A DNA stretch of 42,774 nucleotides from Kiritimatiellia bacterium (GCA_007126515.1 SLBD01000099.1:1-42774); one strand, 5' to 3'. Counted from the stretch's first letter, positions 1 to 10,320 are shown. A program made the numbers and translations. The notes: a model not told the origin generated them from the letters alone.

Positions 1-20
1 CAAGGACAGGAATGTCCTTG
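1..20. repeat. Hairpin element CAAGGACA-GGAA-TGTCCTTG
   Basis: Perfect 8-bp inverted arms (1-8 / 13-20) around a GGAA loop; its right part is repeated at 130-150. Confidence 0.75.
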
Positions 21-53
21 CTCCGGGTTTTGGATATTTTGCGCTCATATTGA

Positions 54-81
54 GGTCCCACACTTCGGAAAGTGTGGGACC
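54..81. repeat. Hairpin element GGTCCCACACTT-CGGA-AAGTGTGGGACC
   Basis: Perfect 12-bp inverted arms (54-65 / 70-81) with a 4-nt loop. Confidence 0.85.
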
Positions 82-124
82 TTGGGGTTTTGGGCGACAT
101 GGGGATTCCTAGTCCTGTCAGCTG

Positions 125-150
125 CAAATACAGGAATGTCCTTGCTCCGG
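125..150. repeat. Degenerate copy of the first hairpin plus 21-nt direct repeat ACAGGAATGTCCTTGCTCCGG
   Basis: 130-150 is identical to 6-26; left arm CAAATACA versus CAAGGACA. Confidence 0.75.
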
Positions 151-159
151 CGACTGGGA

Positions 160-181
160 ACATGGGCATTCCTGCCCATGT
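160..181. repeat. Hairpin element ACATGGGCA-TTCC-TGCCCATGT
   Basis: Perfect 9-bp inverted arms (160-168 / 173-181), 4-nt loop; core is the reverse complement of CAGGAATG. Confidence 0.8.
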
Positions 182-404
182 AAAATGTTTCTGCCTTTTT
201 CATCCGATTTACTCAGAAAGAACAGGCAAGGATGACTGTTCCCACCCTGACGGAGCCGGAAATGGGCAAATGTCTGGGAATTTAGATGCGTCTGCCCTGG
301 CTCCAGTGCGAATCTCTGATTCCTATGAAGGATTCAAATGTCTGTATACCCGCGATATTGACATAACCACTTCAAATGACTACTTTGTTGCCAAGTGGAG
401 AACG

Positions 405-635
405 ATGATGAAAACAATGCCAATTACTGATTTTAAATCTCATGCACTGAAGGTACTCAGCCACATCGCTACACATAAGGAAAACGTGGTCGTGACTAAA
501 CGAGGTAAGCCATTAGCGGTCGTAGTGCCCTACAATGAGCCAGAACCGAGCGCCGGACGGCTAGCTGAAACACTTGTTTTCGAAAAAGACATTATCAAAC
601 CATTCGGTGATACGATGTGGGATGCTTGCAAATGA
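405..635 (+). CDS. Type II antitoxin, Phd/YefM family
   Basis: Protein MMKTMPITDFKSHALKVLSHIATHKENVVVTKRGKPLAVVVPY... has the Phd/YefM pattern (ITKRGKPVAVLVP-like); ATG at 405 chosen over the ORF-track start at 72; overlaps toxin start (ATGA). Confidence 0.8.
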   Translation: MMKTMPITDFKSHALKVLSHIATHKENVVVTKRGKPLAVVVPYNEPEPSAGRLAETLVFEKDIIKPFGDTMWDACK

Positions 636-1030
636 AGCTGTTGCTCGATACCCATGTGTGGATCTGGTGGAATATGGAACCAAAGAAATTGTCGCGACGA
701 GCGATGGCGGCGATAGAAGCAGTACAGGATTATTCTGAAGTGCTACTTTCTGCCATTTCGCCCTGGGAGTTTTGCAAATTAATTGAGAAACAACGCATCG
801 GCATATCCTGTGAGCCGCAGGAATGGATAACGGAAGCCTTGCATATGCCCAAACTCCGTCTCGTTCCCTTGACACCAACAATTGCCTACCGATCAACGTC
901 CTTGCCGCAACCGTTTCATGGAGATCCCGCCGATCAAATCATCGTGGCGACTGCCCGGGAAGAAAATGCCACAATAATCTCCAAAGATCAGCTGATCCGA
1001 GACTATCCTCACGTCCGCACAATTTGGTAG
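632..1030 (+). CDS. Type II toxin, PIN-domain ribonuclease (VapC-like)
   Basis: MKLLLDTHVWIWW...SAISPWEFCKL...GDPADQIIVATAREENATIISKD: PIN acidic residues in the expected order; overlaps antitoxin stop. Confidence 0.88.
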   Translation: MKLLLDTHVWIWWNMEPKKLSRRAMAAIEAVQDYSEVLLSAISPWEFCKLIEKQRIGISCEPQEWITEALHMPKLRLVPLTPTIAYRSTSLPQPFHGDPADQIIVATAREENATIISKDQLIRDYPHVRTIW

Positions 1031-1073
1031 AACGAATGGATCGGATAGCGACATTCCAATCACCGATTTTCAC

Positions 1074-1214
1074 TTTTCCATTGAGTGGAAAATCAGCTCC
1101 AAAAACTTCCATTGAGTGGAAAATCAGCCCGCAAATCTTCCATTGAATGGAAAAATCGCTCAAAAAGTTTCCATTGAGTGGAAAAAAGCGGTTTTTTCTT
1201 TCCAATGAGTGGAA
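1074..1214. repeat. Tandem array of five TTCCA-N5-TGGAA palindromes, exact 31-bp period
   Basis: 15-bp cores start at 1076, 1107, 1138, 1169, 1200 (all intervals 31 bp): TTCCATTGAGTGGAA x3, TTCCATTGAATGGAA, TTCCAATGAGTGGAA. Confidence 0.93.
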
Positions 1215-1288
1215 AACATCCAGCTATTGAATTCTCCGAACAGGACACGCAAAATAGTGTCAAACCAGTTAAAAGGAGTGTTGAAATT

Positions 1289-3910
1289 ATGCAAATGGAT
1301 CGATTGACCATCAAGTCGCAGGAAGTGTTGCATCGGGCGCAGCGTTTGGCCACGGAGCGGCATCATGCGGAAGTGGATCTGGAGCATGTTTTGATTGCGC
1401 TACTGGAGCAGGAGGAAGGTGTTGTCCGCCCTCTCTTGGCCCGTTCTGGAGTCAAACAAGATGCGTTGCGTAATCGTGTGGAGGAGTTGCTGTCGAAGAA
1501 ACCTGCCGCACAGGGGGCCGCTGCGGAGCGCTACCTGTCTCGCGCCCTCCGAACCGTCCTGGATCGCGCTTTTGAGCTGGCCTCGGACATGAAAGACGAG
1601 TACGTCAGCACCGAGCATCTGTTGCTGGCTATTCTCGAGCAAAAAGATACTCAAGTCTCCCACATTGCTGAAGAATTGGGACTCACCTCCGCTGCCGTGC
1701 TGCAAGCGTTGCAGAGCGTCCGCGGCAGCCATCGCGTCACCGATCCGTCTCCCGAGGATAAGTATGAAACGCTAGAGAAGTATGGACGTGATCTGACGGC
1801 AGCTGCACGCCAAGGAAAACTGGATCCAGTGATCGGTCGGGATGCAGAAATTCGCCGGGTCATCCAAGTCCTATCCCGCCGAACCAAAAACAATCCGGTG
1901 TTAATCGGTGAACCGGGGGTCGGGAAAACAGCCATCGCCGAAGGATTAGCCCAGCGTATCGTGGCGGGTGATGTACCGGAAACATTGAAAGAAAAGCGCG
2001 TGGTTTCGTTGGATTTGGGCTCCATGGTGGCAGGCTCGAAGTACCGCGGCGAATTTGAGGATCGATTCAAGGCATTTCTGAAAGAAGTGACTGCGTCCGG
2101 TGGCCAAATCATCCTTTTTGTGGACGAGTTGCATACCTTGGTCGGAGCGGGTGGCGCAGAAGGATCGATGGATGCCTCCAATATGATCAAGCCGCCATTG
2201 GCCCGTGGAGAACTGCGCTGCGTGGGGGCGACAACTTTAGATGAATACCGGAAATATATTGAGAAAGATGCGGCACTGGAGCGACGTTTCCAACCGGTGA
2301 TTGTCTCGGAGCCGACGGTGGAGGACACAATTGCGATCCTGCGGGGATTGCGGGAACGGTACGAAGTTCACCACGGGGTGCGAATTCAGGATGCGGCCTT
2401 GGTAGCAGCGGCAGTGCTTTCTGACCGCTACATTAGCGACCGCTTTCTCCCCGACAAGGCGATTGATTTGGTCGACGAGGCGACCAGCCGGTTGCGCATC
2501 GAAATTGATAGTATGCCAACGGAAATCGATGCTGTGGAGCGTCGCATCATGCAATTGGAAATCGAGCGTGAGGCCTTACGCAAAGAGAAGGATGCCGAAT
2601 CCAAACAACGGCTGACCAAGCTCGAAGCCGAGTTGCAGGAGCTGCAATCGGAAAGCGCAGCCATGAAAATGCATTGGCAGCGGGAAAAAGAACTGATCCA
2701 TGAAATCCAATCGCTCACCAGTTCGCTTGATTTGTTGCGGACACGCGAAGAAGAAGCCAAACGCCAGAACGAATTGGAGCGAGCGGCCGAGATCATGTAT
2801 GACCTGATTCCGAAGACGGAAAAGCAAATTGAAACGGCGAAACAAACACTTAGTGAATTTCAGCAAGATCAGAAAATGCTGAAAGAAGAAGTGGATGCGG
2901 AGGATATTGCGGCTGTTGTGTCCTCATGGACACATATTCCCATCAGTCGATTGCTGGAAGGCGAAAAGGACAAGCTCTTGCATATGGAAGATCGCCTGCA
3001 GAAGCGCGTGATCGGCCAGCGGGAAGCTGTCGAAGCTGTGTCCAATGCCGTGCGACGGGCCCGGTCCGGCTTGCAGGATCCGAATCGACCGATCGGCTCG
3101 TTCATCTTTATGGGTCCAACGGGTGTCGGTAAGACCGAATTGGCTCGGGCCTTGGCAGAATTCTTGTTCGACGATGAACATGCAATGATTCGTATCGACA
3201 TGTCTGAGTTCATGGAAAAACACACCGTCAGTCGCCTGATCGGCGCACCGCCGGGCTACGTGGGCTATGACGAGGGTGGCTACCTAACGGAACATGTGCG
3301 ACGCAAGCCCTATTCCGTCTTGCTCTTCGATGAGATTGAAAAGGCCCATCCCGATGTCTTCAATGTTTTGTTGCAGATTCTCGATGACGGCCGGCTTACA
3401 GATGGTCAAGGACGGACAGTGAATTTCACCAACACGTTGGTGATCATGACCTCCAATATCGGCGGGCATCTGATTCTGGCCACTTTGGATCAACATCCGG
3501 ACATCCATCCCGGCGATCTCGCCTATGAGGAAATGGAAACAAAAGTCCATGAGCTGCTCCGTCGTGAATTCCGGCCCGAGTTTTTGAATCGAATTGATGA
3601 AACCATCATTTTCCACAGTTTGAATCAGGAGCATATTCGCGACATTGTGAGCGTACAATTGGCAGCGATGCAAAACCATCTACGCGACAAACGGATCACC
3701 TTGGAACTCACGGAAGCGGCCACCGACTTGCTGGCAAAGCAAGGATATGACCCATCGTTTGGGGCACGACCGCTGAAGCGCCTGTTACAACGGAAAGTCA
3801 TTAATGAACTGGCCACCGCACTGCTCGAGGGCCGAGTGCAAGAAGGCGATACTGTTCGATTTGATGTGCATCCAGACACTCTGGATGAACTGCAGCTGGT
3901 TGGCGACTAA
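1289..3910 (+). CDS. clpB: ATP-dependent chaperone ClpB
   Basis: Clp N-domain, two AAA+ modules ([16 protein letters not shown]), coiled-coil middle domain; start [12 protein letters not shown] with AAAAGGAG upstream. Confidence 0.95.
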   Translation: MQMDRLTIKSQEVLHRAQRLATERHHAEVDLEHVLIALLEQEEGVVRPLLARSGVKQDALRNRVEELLSKKPAAQGAAAERYLSRALRTVLDRAFELASDMKDEYVSTEHLLLAILEQKDTQVSHIAEELGLTSAAVLQALQSVRGSHRVTDPSPEDKYETLEKYGRDLTAAARQGKLDPVIGRDAEIRRVIQVLSRRTKNNPVLIGEPGVGKTAIAEGLAQRIVAGDVPETLKEKRVVSLDLGSMVAGSKYRGEFEDRFKAFLKEVTASGGQIILFVDELHTLVGAGGAEGSMDASNMIKPPLARGELRCVGATTLDEYRKYIEKDAALERRFQPVIVSEPTVEDTIAILRGLRERYEVHHGVRIQDAALVAAAVLSDRYISDRFLPDKAIDLVDEATSRLRIEIDSMPTEIDAVERRIMQLEIEREALRKEKDAESKQRLTKLEAELQELQSESAAMKMHWQREKELIHEIQSLTSSLDLLRTREEEAKRQNELERAAEIMYDLIPKTEKQIETAKQTLSEFQQDQKMLKEEVDAEDIAAVVSSWTHIPISRLLEGEKDKLLHMEDRLQKRVIGQREAVEAVSNAVRRARSGLQDPNRPIGSFIFMGPTGVGKTELARALAEFLFDDEHAMIRIDMSEFMEKHTVSRLIGAPPGYVGYDEGGYLTEHVRRKPYSVLLFDEIEKAHPDVFNVLLQILDDGRLTDGQGRTVNFTNTLVIMTSNIGGHLILATLDQHPDIHPGDLAYEEMETKVHELLRREFRPEFLNRIDETIIFHSLNQEHIRDIVSVQLAAMQNHLRDKRITLELTEAATDLLAKQGYDPSFGARPLKRLLQRKVINELATALLEGRVQEGDTVRFDVHPDTLDELQLVGD

Positions 3911-5193
3911 TTGCCAATTTCGCCAATAATCGATACCAAGGGCAGGAATAGTGCGATGACGATCGTTCCCACGATCAAGGCCAGGAAGACGATCAGCAAC
4001 GGCTCGATGATCGAAGTCAGACCAGCGACCGTATTGTCCACTTCATCGTCATAGTTGTCGGCAATCTTCATCAACATCTCTGGGAGTTCGCCCGTTTCCT
4101 CACCGACCTCCACCATACTAACAACCATCGGAGGGAAAACGCCACTTGCCTGAATGGGCGGCGCCATATTTTCGCCTTCCTTCACAGAGTCATGGATGGT
4201 CGTGACGGCTCGAGCAATCACTTCATTGCCCGACGTGTCCCGCACGATGTTCAAGGCCTGCAAGACCGGAACACCTGAGGTCATTAATGTACCCAGGGTT
4301 CGAGTGAATCGCGCAATCGCTGTCTTGCTCATCAATACACCAAAGATCGGCATATGCAGCTTCAGCCAGTCCACACCATAGGCGCCCGCTTTGGATTTCG
4401 CAGCGACCTTAATCCCGAAAATGATTGCAGCGATGATGATGATCAACGGCAAGGTGCGATTGGCAATGGTGTCACTCGCGTTCATGACAAATTGCGTCAA
4501 TCCCGGCAGCCCTCCCTCGCCTAACAAGTCATCAAAGATGGCTTCGAATTTAGGGATAATGACAATCATTAGGAAGGTGACGATACCCACGGCCATTAGA
4601 AGAACGACAATCGGGTACACCATGGCGCTGACCACTTTATTGCGGATGCGCTGGGCCTTTTCCATGAACTCGGCCAACCTCTCCAAGACCACATCCATGA
4701 CACCGCCCAATTCACCGGCCTTGACCATATTGACATACAATCGATTGAAAATTTTCGGATGCTGGCTGAGCGCTTCCGCGAATGTGCTACCCGTTTGAAT
4801 ACCGTCAACGATCTCGGCCGTTGCCTTCTGCAGTTGCGGATGCTTTTCTTGCTTCAAAATCACCTGAAGGCTTCGCATCAACGGCAACCCCGCATTGATC
4901 AGCGTGGCTAACTGCCGGGTATAGGTCATCAGTTGCTTGGGTTTGACCCGATTCATGAACGCGGGCAGCCGCAATTCTTTTGAGCCCACACCTTTTTTAC
5001 CGCCCTTGGCTTTTCCTTTTGAGGCTGTCTTGCTTGATTTTTTCGCCTTTCCGGCTCCGGCAGCTTCTACCTTGGTCGGGAACATGCCTTGCTCTTTAAT
5101 CAAAGCAATCGCCGCACCCTGGCTACTCGCCTCGACTGTTCCCGTCTGTTCCTTGCCATTGGAATCCATTGCTGTGAAGGTAAACGTCGCCAT
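3907..5193 (-). CDS. pilC: Type IV pilus / type II secretion inner membrane protein (PilC/GspF)
   Basis: Two GspF domains, e.g. [20 protein letters not shown] and [23 protein letters not shown]-terminal [17 protein letters not shown]. Confidence 0.92.
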   Translation of the reverse strand: MATFTFTAMDSNGKEQTGTVEASSQGAAIALIKEQGMFPTKVEAAGAGKAKKSSKTASKGKAKGGKKGVGSKELRLPAFMNRVKPKQLMTYTRQLATLINAGLPLMRSLQVILKQEKHPQLQKATAEIVDGIQTGSTFAEALSQHPKIFNRLYVNMVKAGELGGVMDVVLERLAEFMEKAQRIRNKVVSAMVYPIVVLLMAVGIVTFLMIVIIPKFEAIFDDLLGEGGLPGLTQFVMNASDTIANRTLPLIIIIAAIIFGIKVAAKSKAGAYGVDWLKLHMPIFGVLMSKTAIARFTRTLGTLMTSGVPVLQALNIVRDTSGNEVIARAVTTIHDSVKEGENMAPPIQASGVFPPMVVSMVEVGEETGELPEMLMKIADNYDDEVDNTVAGLTSIIEPLLIVFLALIVGTIVIALFLPLVSIIGEIGN

Positions 5194-5238
5194 ATCAATT
5201 ACTCCATAAACTCTCTATCGATTGAAACTGACAGCTGA

Positions 5239-6948
5239 TCAGGTGTACTTTAATACTTCTTCGACAGTTGTATAGCCATCCAAAATACAGCGAATTCCAT
5301 CTTCTCGCAATGTGCGCATCCCTAATTCAACTGCTTTCTCCCGCATCACCAGCGAAGGACGTCGCTCGGAAATCAGCGTTCGAATCGGATCGCTGATCCG
5401 CAAATATTCGTAGATCCCGCACCGCCCCCGGTATCCTGTATCATTACACTTCGCGCACCCAGCGCCGAAATAGAATGGACGATCTTCAATTTGATCTCTC
5501 GACAATCCTAAGCGATGAAGTTGTTCATCATCCGGCTCAAAGGCGGTTTTGCAGTCCTTGCAAATGGTCCGCACGAGTCGCTGTCCCAGCACCGCTTCCA
5601 ACGTGGATGAAATGAGGAATGGCTCCACTCCCATATCGATCAATCGGGTCACAGCCCCGGCTGCGTCATTGGTGTGTAGCGTGGAAAATACCAAGTGACC
5701 GGTCAAGGAGGCCTGCACAGCAATTTCAGCGGTTTCAATATCGCGAATTTCACCGACCATAATGATGTCCGGGTCTTGCCGCAGGAACGCGCGCAAGGTC
5801 CGCGCAAAGGTCAACCCGATAGCCTCGTGCATGGGAACTTGCACCAGTCCTTCAATGTCATATTCAACCGGATCCTCGGCGGTCAGCAATTTCGACTCAA
5901 TCTTATTGAGCCGACGGAGAGCGGAATAAAGGGTCGTAGTCTTTCCTGATCCAGTGGGCCCAGTTACAACGATGATCCCATTCGGCTTCACAATGTCCGT
6001 TGTGAAGTCTTCAAATAAATCGCCAGGGAATCCAAGATTTTCTAAATCCAGTGATACCACGCTACGGTCCAAGACACGAAGCACCACACTTTCGCCAAAT
6101 TGCGTCGGCAAGGTGGAAACCCGGAAGTCGATGGTACGACCGGCAACATTCAATTGAATACGGCCGTCTTGAGGCAACCGTCGCTCGGCGATGTTGAGGC
6201 CGGAAATCACTTTGATTCTCGACGTGACTGGCAAGGCCAAATGTTTGGGTGGTGGGGCCATTTCGTATAAGGCGCCATCGACTCGATAGCGGATTTTGAA
6301 CTCATTTTCAAAGGGCTCAAAATGAATATCCGACGCTCGATCTTGTACGGCTTGGTAGAGAACCAGATTCACAAAACGAACCACGGGGGCAGCATTGGCG
6401 GCGGTTTCGATTTCGTAGACGTTCTCGTCGGTGCTCAAGCCGATTAAGTCGCCCGCATCTTCCAGCTCGCCTTCCAAGGCCGAAAGCATATCGCTGACCG
6501 ATTCGCTTTCTTCGCCATAGAAACGCTGCAACATCGTCTTGATGTCGCCCTCCTTGCCCACACGAAACGCGACATCCCGCGTCAGCACAAACATCAACTC
6601 ATCAACAATTTCAGGGCTCAACAGGTCGCTGGTTGCCAATTCTACGGAACTCGAATCGGCATACAGGGGGATTACATTGTACATCCGAGCCACACTCGCG
6701 GGCAACGCCCGAACGACTTCAGGATCGATTTCCGCATTTTTCACATCAATGACATCGGTGCCCAGATGTTGCGCAATAATCTCAAGAAGCTGGTCTTCGC
6801 CGATCACGCCCATATCCAGAATGATTTCTCGAGTGGGTCGGCCGGTGCGTTCGTGCTCCTCCCAGATTTCGTTCAATTGCTGATTTTCCAGCAACCCATC
6901 CTGGTTAATCTCCTGCAAGAGAGAATCTTTATATTCCACTGTTGCCAT
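5239..6948 (-). CDS. Type IV pilus assembly / T2SS ATPase, PilB/GspE family (copy 1)
   Basis: MshEN-like N-terminus; [58 protein letters not shown]-x2-C zinc motifs. Confidence 0.93.
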   Translation of the reverse strand: MATVEYKDSLLQEINQDGLLENQQLNEIWEEHERTGRPTREIILDMGVIGEDQLLEIIAQHLGTDVIDVKNAEIDPEVVRALPASVARMYNVIPLYADSSSVELATSDLLSPEIVDELMFVLTRDVAFRVGKEGDIKTMLQRFYGEESESVSDMLSALEGELEDAGDLIGLSTDENVYEIETAANAAPVVRFVNLVLYQAVQDRASDIHFEPFENEFKIRYRVDGALYEMAPPPKHLALPVTSRIKVISGLNIAERRLPQDGRIQLNVAGRTIDFRVSTLPTQFGESVVLRVLDRSVVSLDLENLGFPGDLFEDFTTDIVKPNGIIVVTGPTGSGKTTTLYSALRRLNKIESKLLTAEDPVEYDIEGLVQVPMHEAIGLTFARTLRAFLRQDPDIIMVGEIRDIETAEIAVQASLTGHLVFSTLHTNDAAGAVTRLIDMGVEPFLISSTLEAVLGQRLVRTICKDCKTAFEPDDEQLHRLGLSRDQIEDRPFYFGAGCAKCNDTGYRGRCGIYEYLRISDPIRTLISERRPSLVMREKAVELGMRTLREDGIRCILDGYTTVEEVLKYT

Positions 6949-6959
6949 GATCGACCTCG

Positions 6960-8039
6960 CTATCGGGATTTGCGACTTTCTAATTTTTCAATGATGCTAG
7001 CTGGATTGTCAGCAACTCGAATCATTTCCTCGAGCGAGATGATCCCCTCATCAAACAGCTTCAACAAGCTGGCATCTAACGTCACCATGCCCAAGCGAGC
7101 ACCGGTTTGAATGTCGGACGTGATTCGGTATGTTTTCCCTTCTCGAATGAGGGAGCGAATCGAATCTGTCGCGATCATGATTTCGAATGCCGCTGCTCGG
7201 CCCGGACGATCCGTGCGAGGCAGAAGCACTTGAGAAATGACGGCCTGCATCGTGGCCGATAGCTGAATGCGAACCTGCTCTTGCTGATCCGTGGGAAACG
7301 CATCGACAATTCGGTCCACTGTGCGTGCCGCACCTGTGGTGTGCAAGGTGGCAAAGACCAAGTGTCCTGTCTCTGCTGCGGTGATGGCCGCAGACATCGT
7401 TTCCAAGTCGCGCATTTCCCCCACAAGGATGACATCGGGGTCCTGACGTAAGGCACCGCGGAGCGCCAAGCTGAAGCTTTTAACGTCGACACCCACTTCG
7501 CGCTGCGAAACCACGCTTTTCTGGTGATCATGGTAATATTCGACGGGATCTTCGACCGTGATAATGTGACAATCCCGTTCCTGGTTGATGATATTGATCA
7601 TGCTGGCCAATGTCGTCGTCTTACCCGAACCAGTTGGCCCCGTGACGAGCACCAACCCACGCGGCCGGAACAGCAAATCCCGGACCTGGGGAGGCAGACC
7701 GATATCCTCTAGCGACATCAGCTTGGAAGGGATCTGTCGCATGACAACCCCGTAATGACCTTTTTGCTTCAACACGCTGACGCGGAAGCGCGCCTGATCT
7801 TCAAAGCCAAAACCAAAATCGGTGCCGCCGACTTCCTTGATGCGAGCCATATGCTCATCGTCCGTGATTTCAAGCATCAGCCGCTCGGTGTCCTCTGGAG
7901 TCAAGGGATCCGTGTCCAACGGGTGCAGGGAACCGCTGATACGCAGCACCGGCGCCGATCCAACAGTCAAATGCAGATCAGAGGCCCCTTCATCGACCAC
8001 CAATTGCAATAGATCATTCATCCGCAGTTGACTACTCAT
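6960..8039 (-). CDS. pilT: Twitching motility ATPase PilT
   Basis: [51 protein letters not shown], length 359 aa. Confidence 0.93.
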   Translation of the reverse strand: MSSQLRMNDLLQLVVDEGASDLHLTVGSAPVLRISGSLHPLDTDPLTPEDTERLMLEITDDEHMARIKEVGGTDFGFGFEDQARFRVSVLKQKGHYGVVMRQIPSKLMSLEDIGLPPQVRDLLFRPRGLVLVTGPTGSGKTTTLASMINIINQERDCHIITVEDPVEYYHDHQKSVVSQREVGVDVKSFSLALRGALRQDPDVILVGEMRDLETMSAAITAAETGHLVFATLHTTGAARTVDRIVDAFPTDQQEQVRIQLSATMQAVISQVLLPRTDRPGRAAAFEIMIATDSIRSLIREGKTYRITSDIQTGARLGMVTLDASLLKLFDEGIISLEEMIRVADNPASIIEKLESRKSR

Positions 8040-9754
8040 AATGCTGCATCCCCCGCTGTGACTCGTAACACTTCCTGTAAAGTCGTCATACCGGCCAACG
8101 CCTTTCGCAAACCATCTTCACGCAACGTCCGCATCCCCAGCTCGCGCGCCTTGCGCCGCAATTCTGCAGCTGTGACCTGCGCATAAATCATGTGGCGCAC
8201 CTCGTCATCGATTGTAAAGATTTCAAACACACCCCAGCGGCCTTTGTAACCGGTGTGACTGCAATTCGTACATCCAGCGCCACGGTATAAATTTGCTTCT
8301 CGCACTTGCTCCGCATGAGGGCCTAACAGGCGCAATTCCAGGTCAGAAGGTTTATATTCCTCTTTGCAAGCGGGACAGATTTTTCTAACCAAGCGCTGAG
8401 CCATGATGCCGCGTGTTGACGATGCCACGAGGAACGGTTTGACGCCGATATCCATCAAACGGGTCACGGCACTCGGAGCATCATTTGTATGCAATGTGCT
8501 GAAAACCAAGTGACCGGTCAGCGATGCGTTAACCGCAATCTCGGCTGTTTCCATATCACGGATTTCTCCGATCATGATGATATTGGGTGCCTGTCGCAAA
8601 ATCGAGCGCAGCGCAGAGCTAAAGGTAAGTCCGATATCGGAGCGAACATGCACCTGATTCACACCAGCTAGCTGATACTCGACCGGGTCCTCGACCGTGA
8701 TAATTTTTCGGTCCGGCCGATTGATTTGGTTCAAACAAGCATACAACGTCGTCGTCTTGCCGGAACCAGTGGGACCTGTGACGAGCATAATCCCGTCAGC
8801 CATGCCAATCAACCGTTCAAAGAGTTGCTGGTCATCCGACAAGAAGCCCAGCTGCGGCAAGCCCAGTACAAGGCCCTCCTTATCCAAGATACGCATGACG
8901 ACACTTTCGCCATGGTTCGTCGGAATCGTCGAGACACGCAAATCCAAATCGCGGCCCATCACATTGATTTGAATACGACCATCCTGGGGCAGCCGTTTCT
9001 CCGCAATACTCATATTGGACATGATCTTGATTCGACTGATAATCGCTGCCTGCAAGCGTTTCGGCGGGCTTTCTACTTCGTGAAGCACGCCGTCAATTCG
9101 GTAGCGAATGCGAAACTTCTTGGCCATCGGCTCCAAATGGATATCGGAGGCGCGATTTCGAAAGGCTTCGAGAATCACTAAGCTGACCAATTTAATGATG
9201 GGAGCATCTGCCTCGGACACTTCTACGTCCTCACCAATTAGCTCCTGCATGGCGGTGGTCGGAACGGAGACAGATCCCTCTGTGATTTCCTCCAGCATCG
9301 TCTCCACTGCGCCTTGACCACTTTGTGGATAATACTGATTCAACGCAGCAGCGATTTGCTCTGCTGGGGCGACGGCTCCCTCCACATTGGACTTGAGAAC
9401 ATATCGCAAAGAATCCAGCGTCTCGACATCCAGTGGATCGCTGATGGCGACTGTAAGGATGTTATCGATTTTATAGGCGGGAATGACTTTGTAGCGACGG
9501 GCGACATCGGCCGGCACGGAGTCGATCACGTCTTGAGGAATTTCGTGACCGGTTAAATCGATAATTTCCATCCCGAACTGGTTCGCCAGTGTCTTCAGGA
9601 TATCCATTTTTTTGGCAATGCCCGACTCGACAAGTACGTCAATGACATCCTTATCTTTCTCTTGGGCAACCTTGAGCGCCTCGGCACTTTGCGTCGAGTC
9701 AATCAGTCCGACACTTTCGAGAATCTCTACGATATAATCATCATTCGCAGTCAA
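8036..9754 (-). CDS. Type IV pilus assembly / T2SS ATPase, PilB/GspE family (copy 2)
   Basis: [67 protein letters not shown] / CTNC zinc motif. Confidence 0.93.
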   Translation of the reverse strand: MTANDDYIVEILESVGLIDSTQSAEALKVAQEKDKDVIDVLVESGIAKKMDILKTLANQFGMEIIDLTGHEIPQDVIDSVPADVARRYKVIPAYKIDNILTVAISDPLDVETLDSLRYVLKSNVEGAVAPAEQIAAALNQYYPQSGQGAVETMLEEITEGSVSVPTTAMQELIGEDVEVSEADAPIIKLVSLVILEAFRNRASDIHLEPMAKKFRIRYRIDGVLHEVESPPKRLQAAIISRIKIMSNMSIAEKRLPQDGRIQINVMGRDLDLRVSTIPTNHGESVVMRILDKEGLVLGLPQLGFLSDDQQLFERLIGMADGIMLVTGPTGSGKTTTLYACLNQINRPDRKIITVEDPVEYQLAGVNQVHVRSDIGLTFSSALRSILRQAPNIIMIGEIRDMETAEIAVNASLTGHLVFSTLHTNDAPSAVTRLMDIGVKPFLVASSTRGIMAQRLVRKICPACKEEYKPSDLELRLLGPHAEQVREANLYRGAGCTNCSHTGYKGRWGVFEIFTIDDEVRHMIYAQVTAAELRRKARELGMRTLREDGLRKALAGMTTLQEVLRVTAGDAAL

Positions 9755-9924
9755 AATATCTGATCTCCCCCACTCGCCGTTGGATTTGTCGTGAACTGTC
9801 GTTCATGATGCCAGGAGCCTAGCTTATCCCACTAGCGCCTGTCAATCGCTCAAGCCCATTCTCTGCCTGTCTTCCTGATCATGTTCGACATTGCCAGACT
9901 GGCAGAAACAACTAGAATATCAGT

Positions 9925-10206
9925 ATGAAACGATCAAAAAAGCGTACTCTTCGTACGCTATCACTCAGCATATTGGTGACGCTGGCTGTAACGATTTTCT
10001 ATTTTAATGCGACACCTGCAGAAAAACGATTGCGCGACATTGTGAGCGGGATGCCGGTTCCGACGGATCCTACGTTTCTACCCATCATGCAAGCGCTGCT
10101 GAGCAACGCTATTCTCGATGGGAACGCGTTGATAACATGCCGTATGGCGGGGTCAAGGAAAGTGGTCTGGGCCGCGAGGGAATTCGCTTTGCGATCGAAG
10201 ATATGA
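9925..10206 (+). CDS. Small hypothetical protein with N-terminal membrane/signal segment; 3' part runs out of frame over an ALDH remnant
   Basis: [28 protein letters not shown]-terminus; no recognised domain. Confidence 0.35.
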   Translation: MKRSKKRTLRTLSLSILVTLAVTIFYFNATPAEKRLRDIVSGMPVPTDPTFLPIMQALLSNAILDGNALITCRMAGSRKVVWAAREFALRSKI

Positions 10207-10241
10207 CCGAAATCAAAAACTTGGTAATCCGTACGCCGTAG
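10122..10241 (+). pseudogene. 3' remnant of an aldehyde dehydrogenase gene
   Basis: A different frame from ORF 9925-10206 translates [39 protein letters not shown], the ALDH C-terminal signature (MPYGG-K-SG-GREG); no ALDH catalytic region in the window. Confidence 0.75.
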
Positions 10242-10279
10242 GGACAGCCCCCTTGGAAACGAACCATATTCTGCACCCC

Positions 10280-10295
10280 ATAGCTTATAAGCTAT
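10280..10295. repeat. 16-bp perfect palindrome ATAGCTTATAAGCTAT
   Basis: Sequence equals its own reverse complement. Confidence 0.85.
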
Positions 10296-10320
10296 AAGCC
10301 AAACGGGCACATCGAGATGC

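Noticed and set aside
72-404. Upstream extension of the antitoxin ORF
   Set aside because: It reads through the hairpin repeats, and Phd/YefM homology begins at the ATG at 405.
1074-1214. CRISPR-like array (15-bp repeat, 16-bp spacer)
   Set aside because: The repeats are too short, the linkers are partly conserved with each other rather than unique, and no cas genes are nearby.
1178-1288. ORF-track N-terminal extension of ClpB ([15 protein letters not shown]...)
   Set aside because: It translates the palindrome array. The canonical ClpB N-terminus and an AAAAGGAG ribosome-binding site place the start at 1289.
1651-2328. 225-aa minus-strand ORF antisense to clpB
   Set aside because: Low-complexity Ser/Arg-rich shadow ORF opposite a conserved AAA+ gene.
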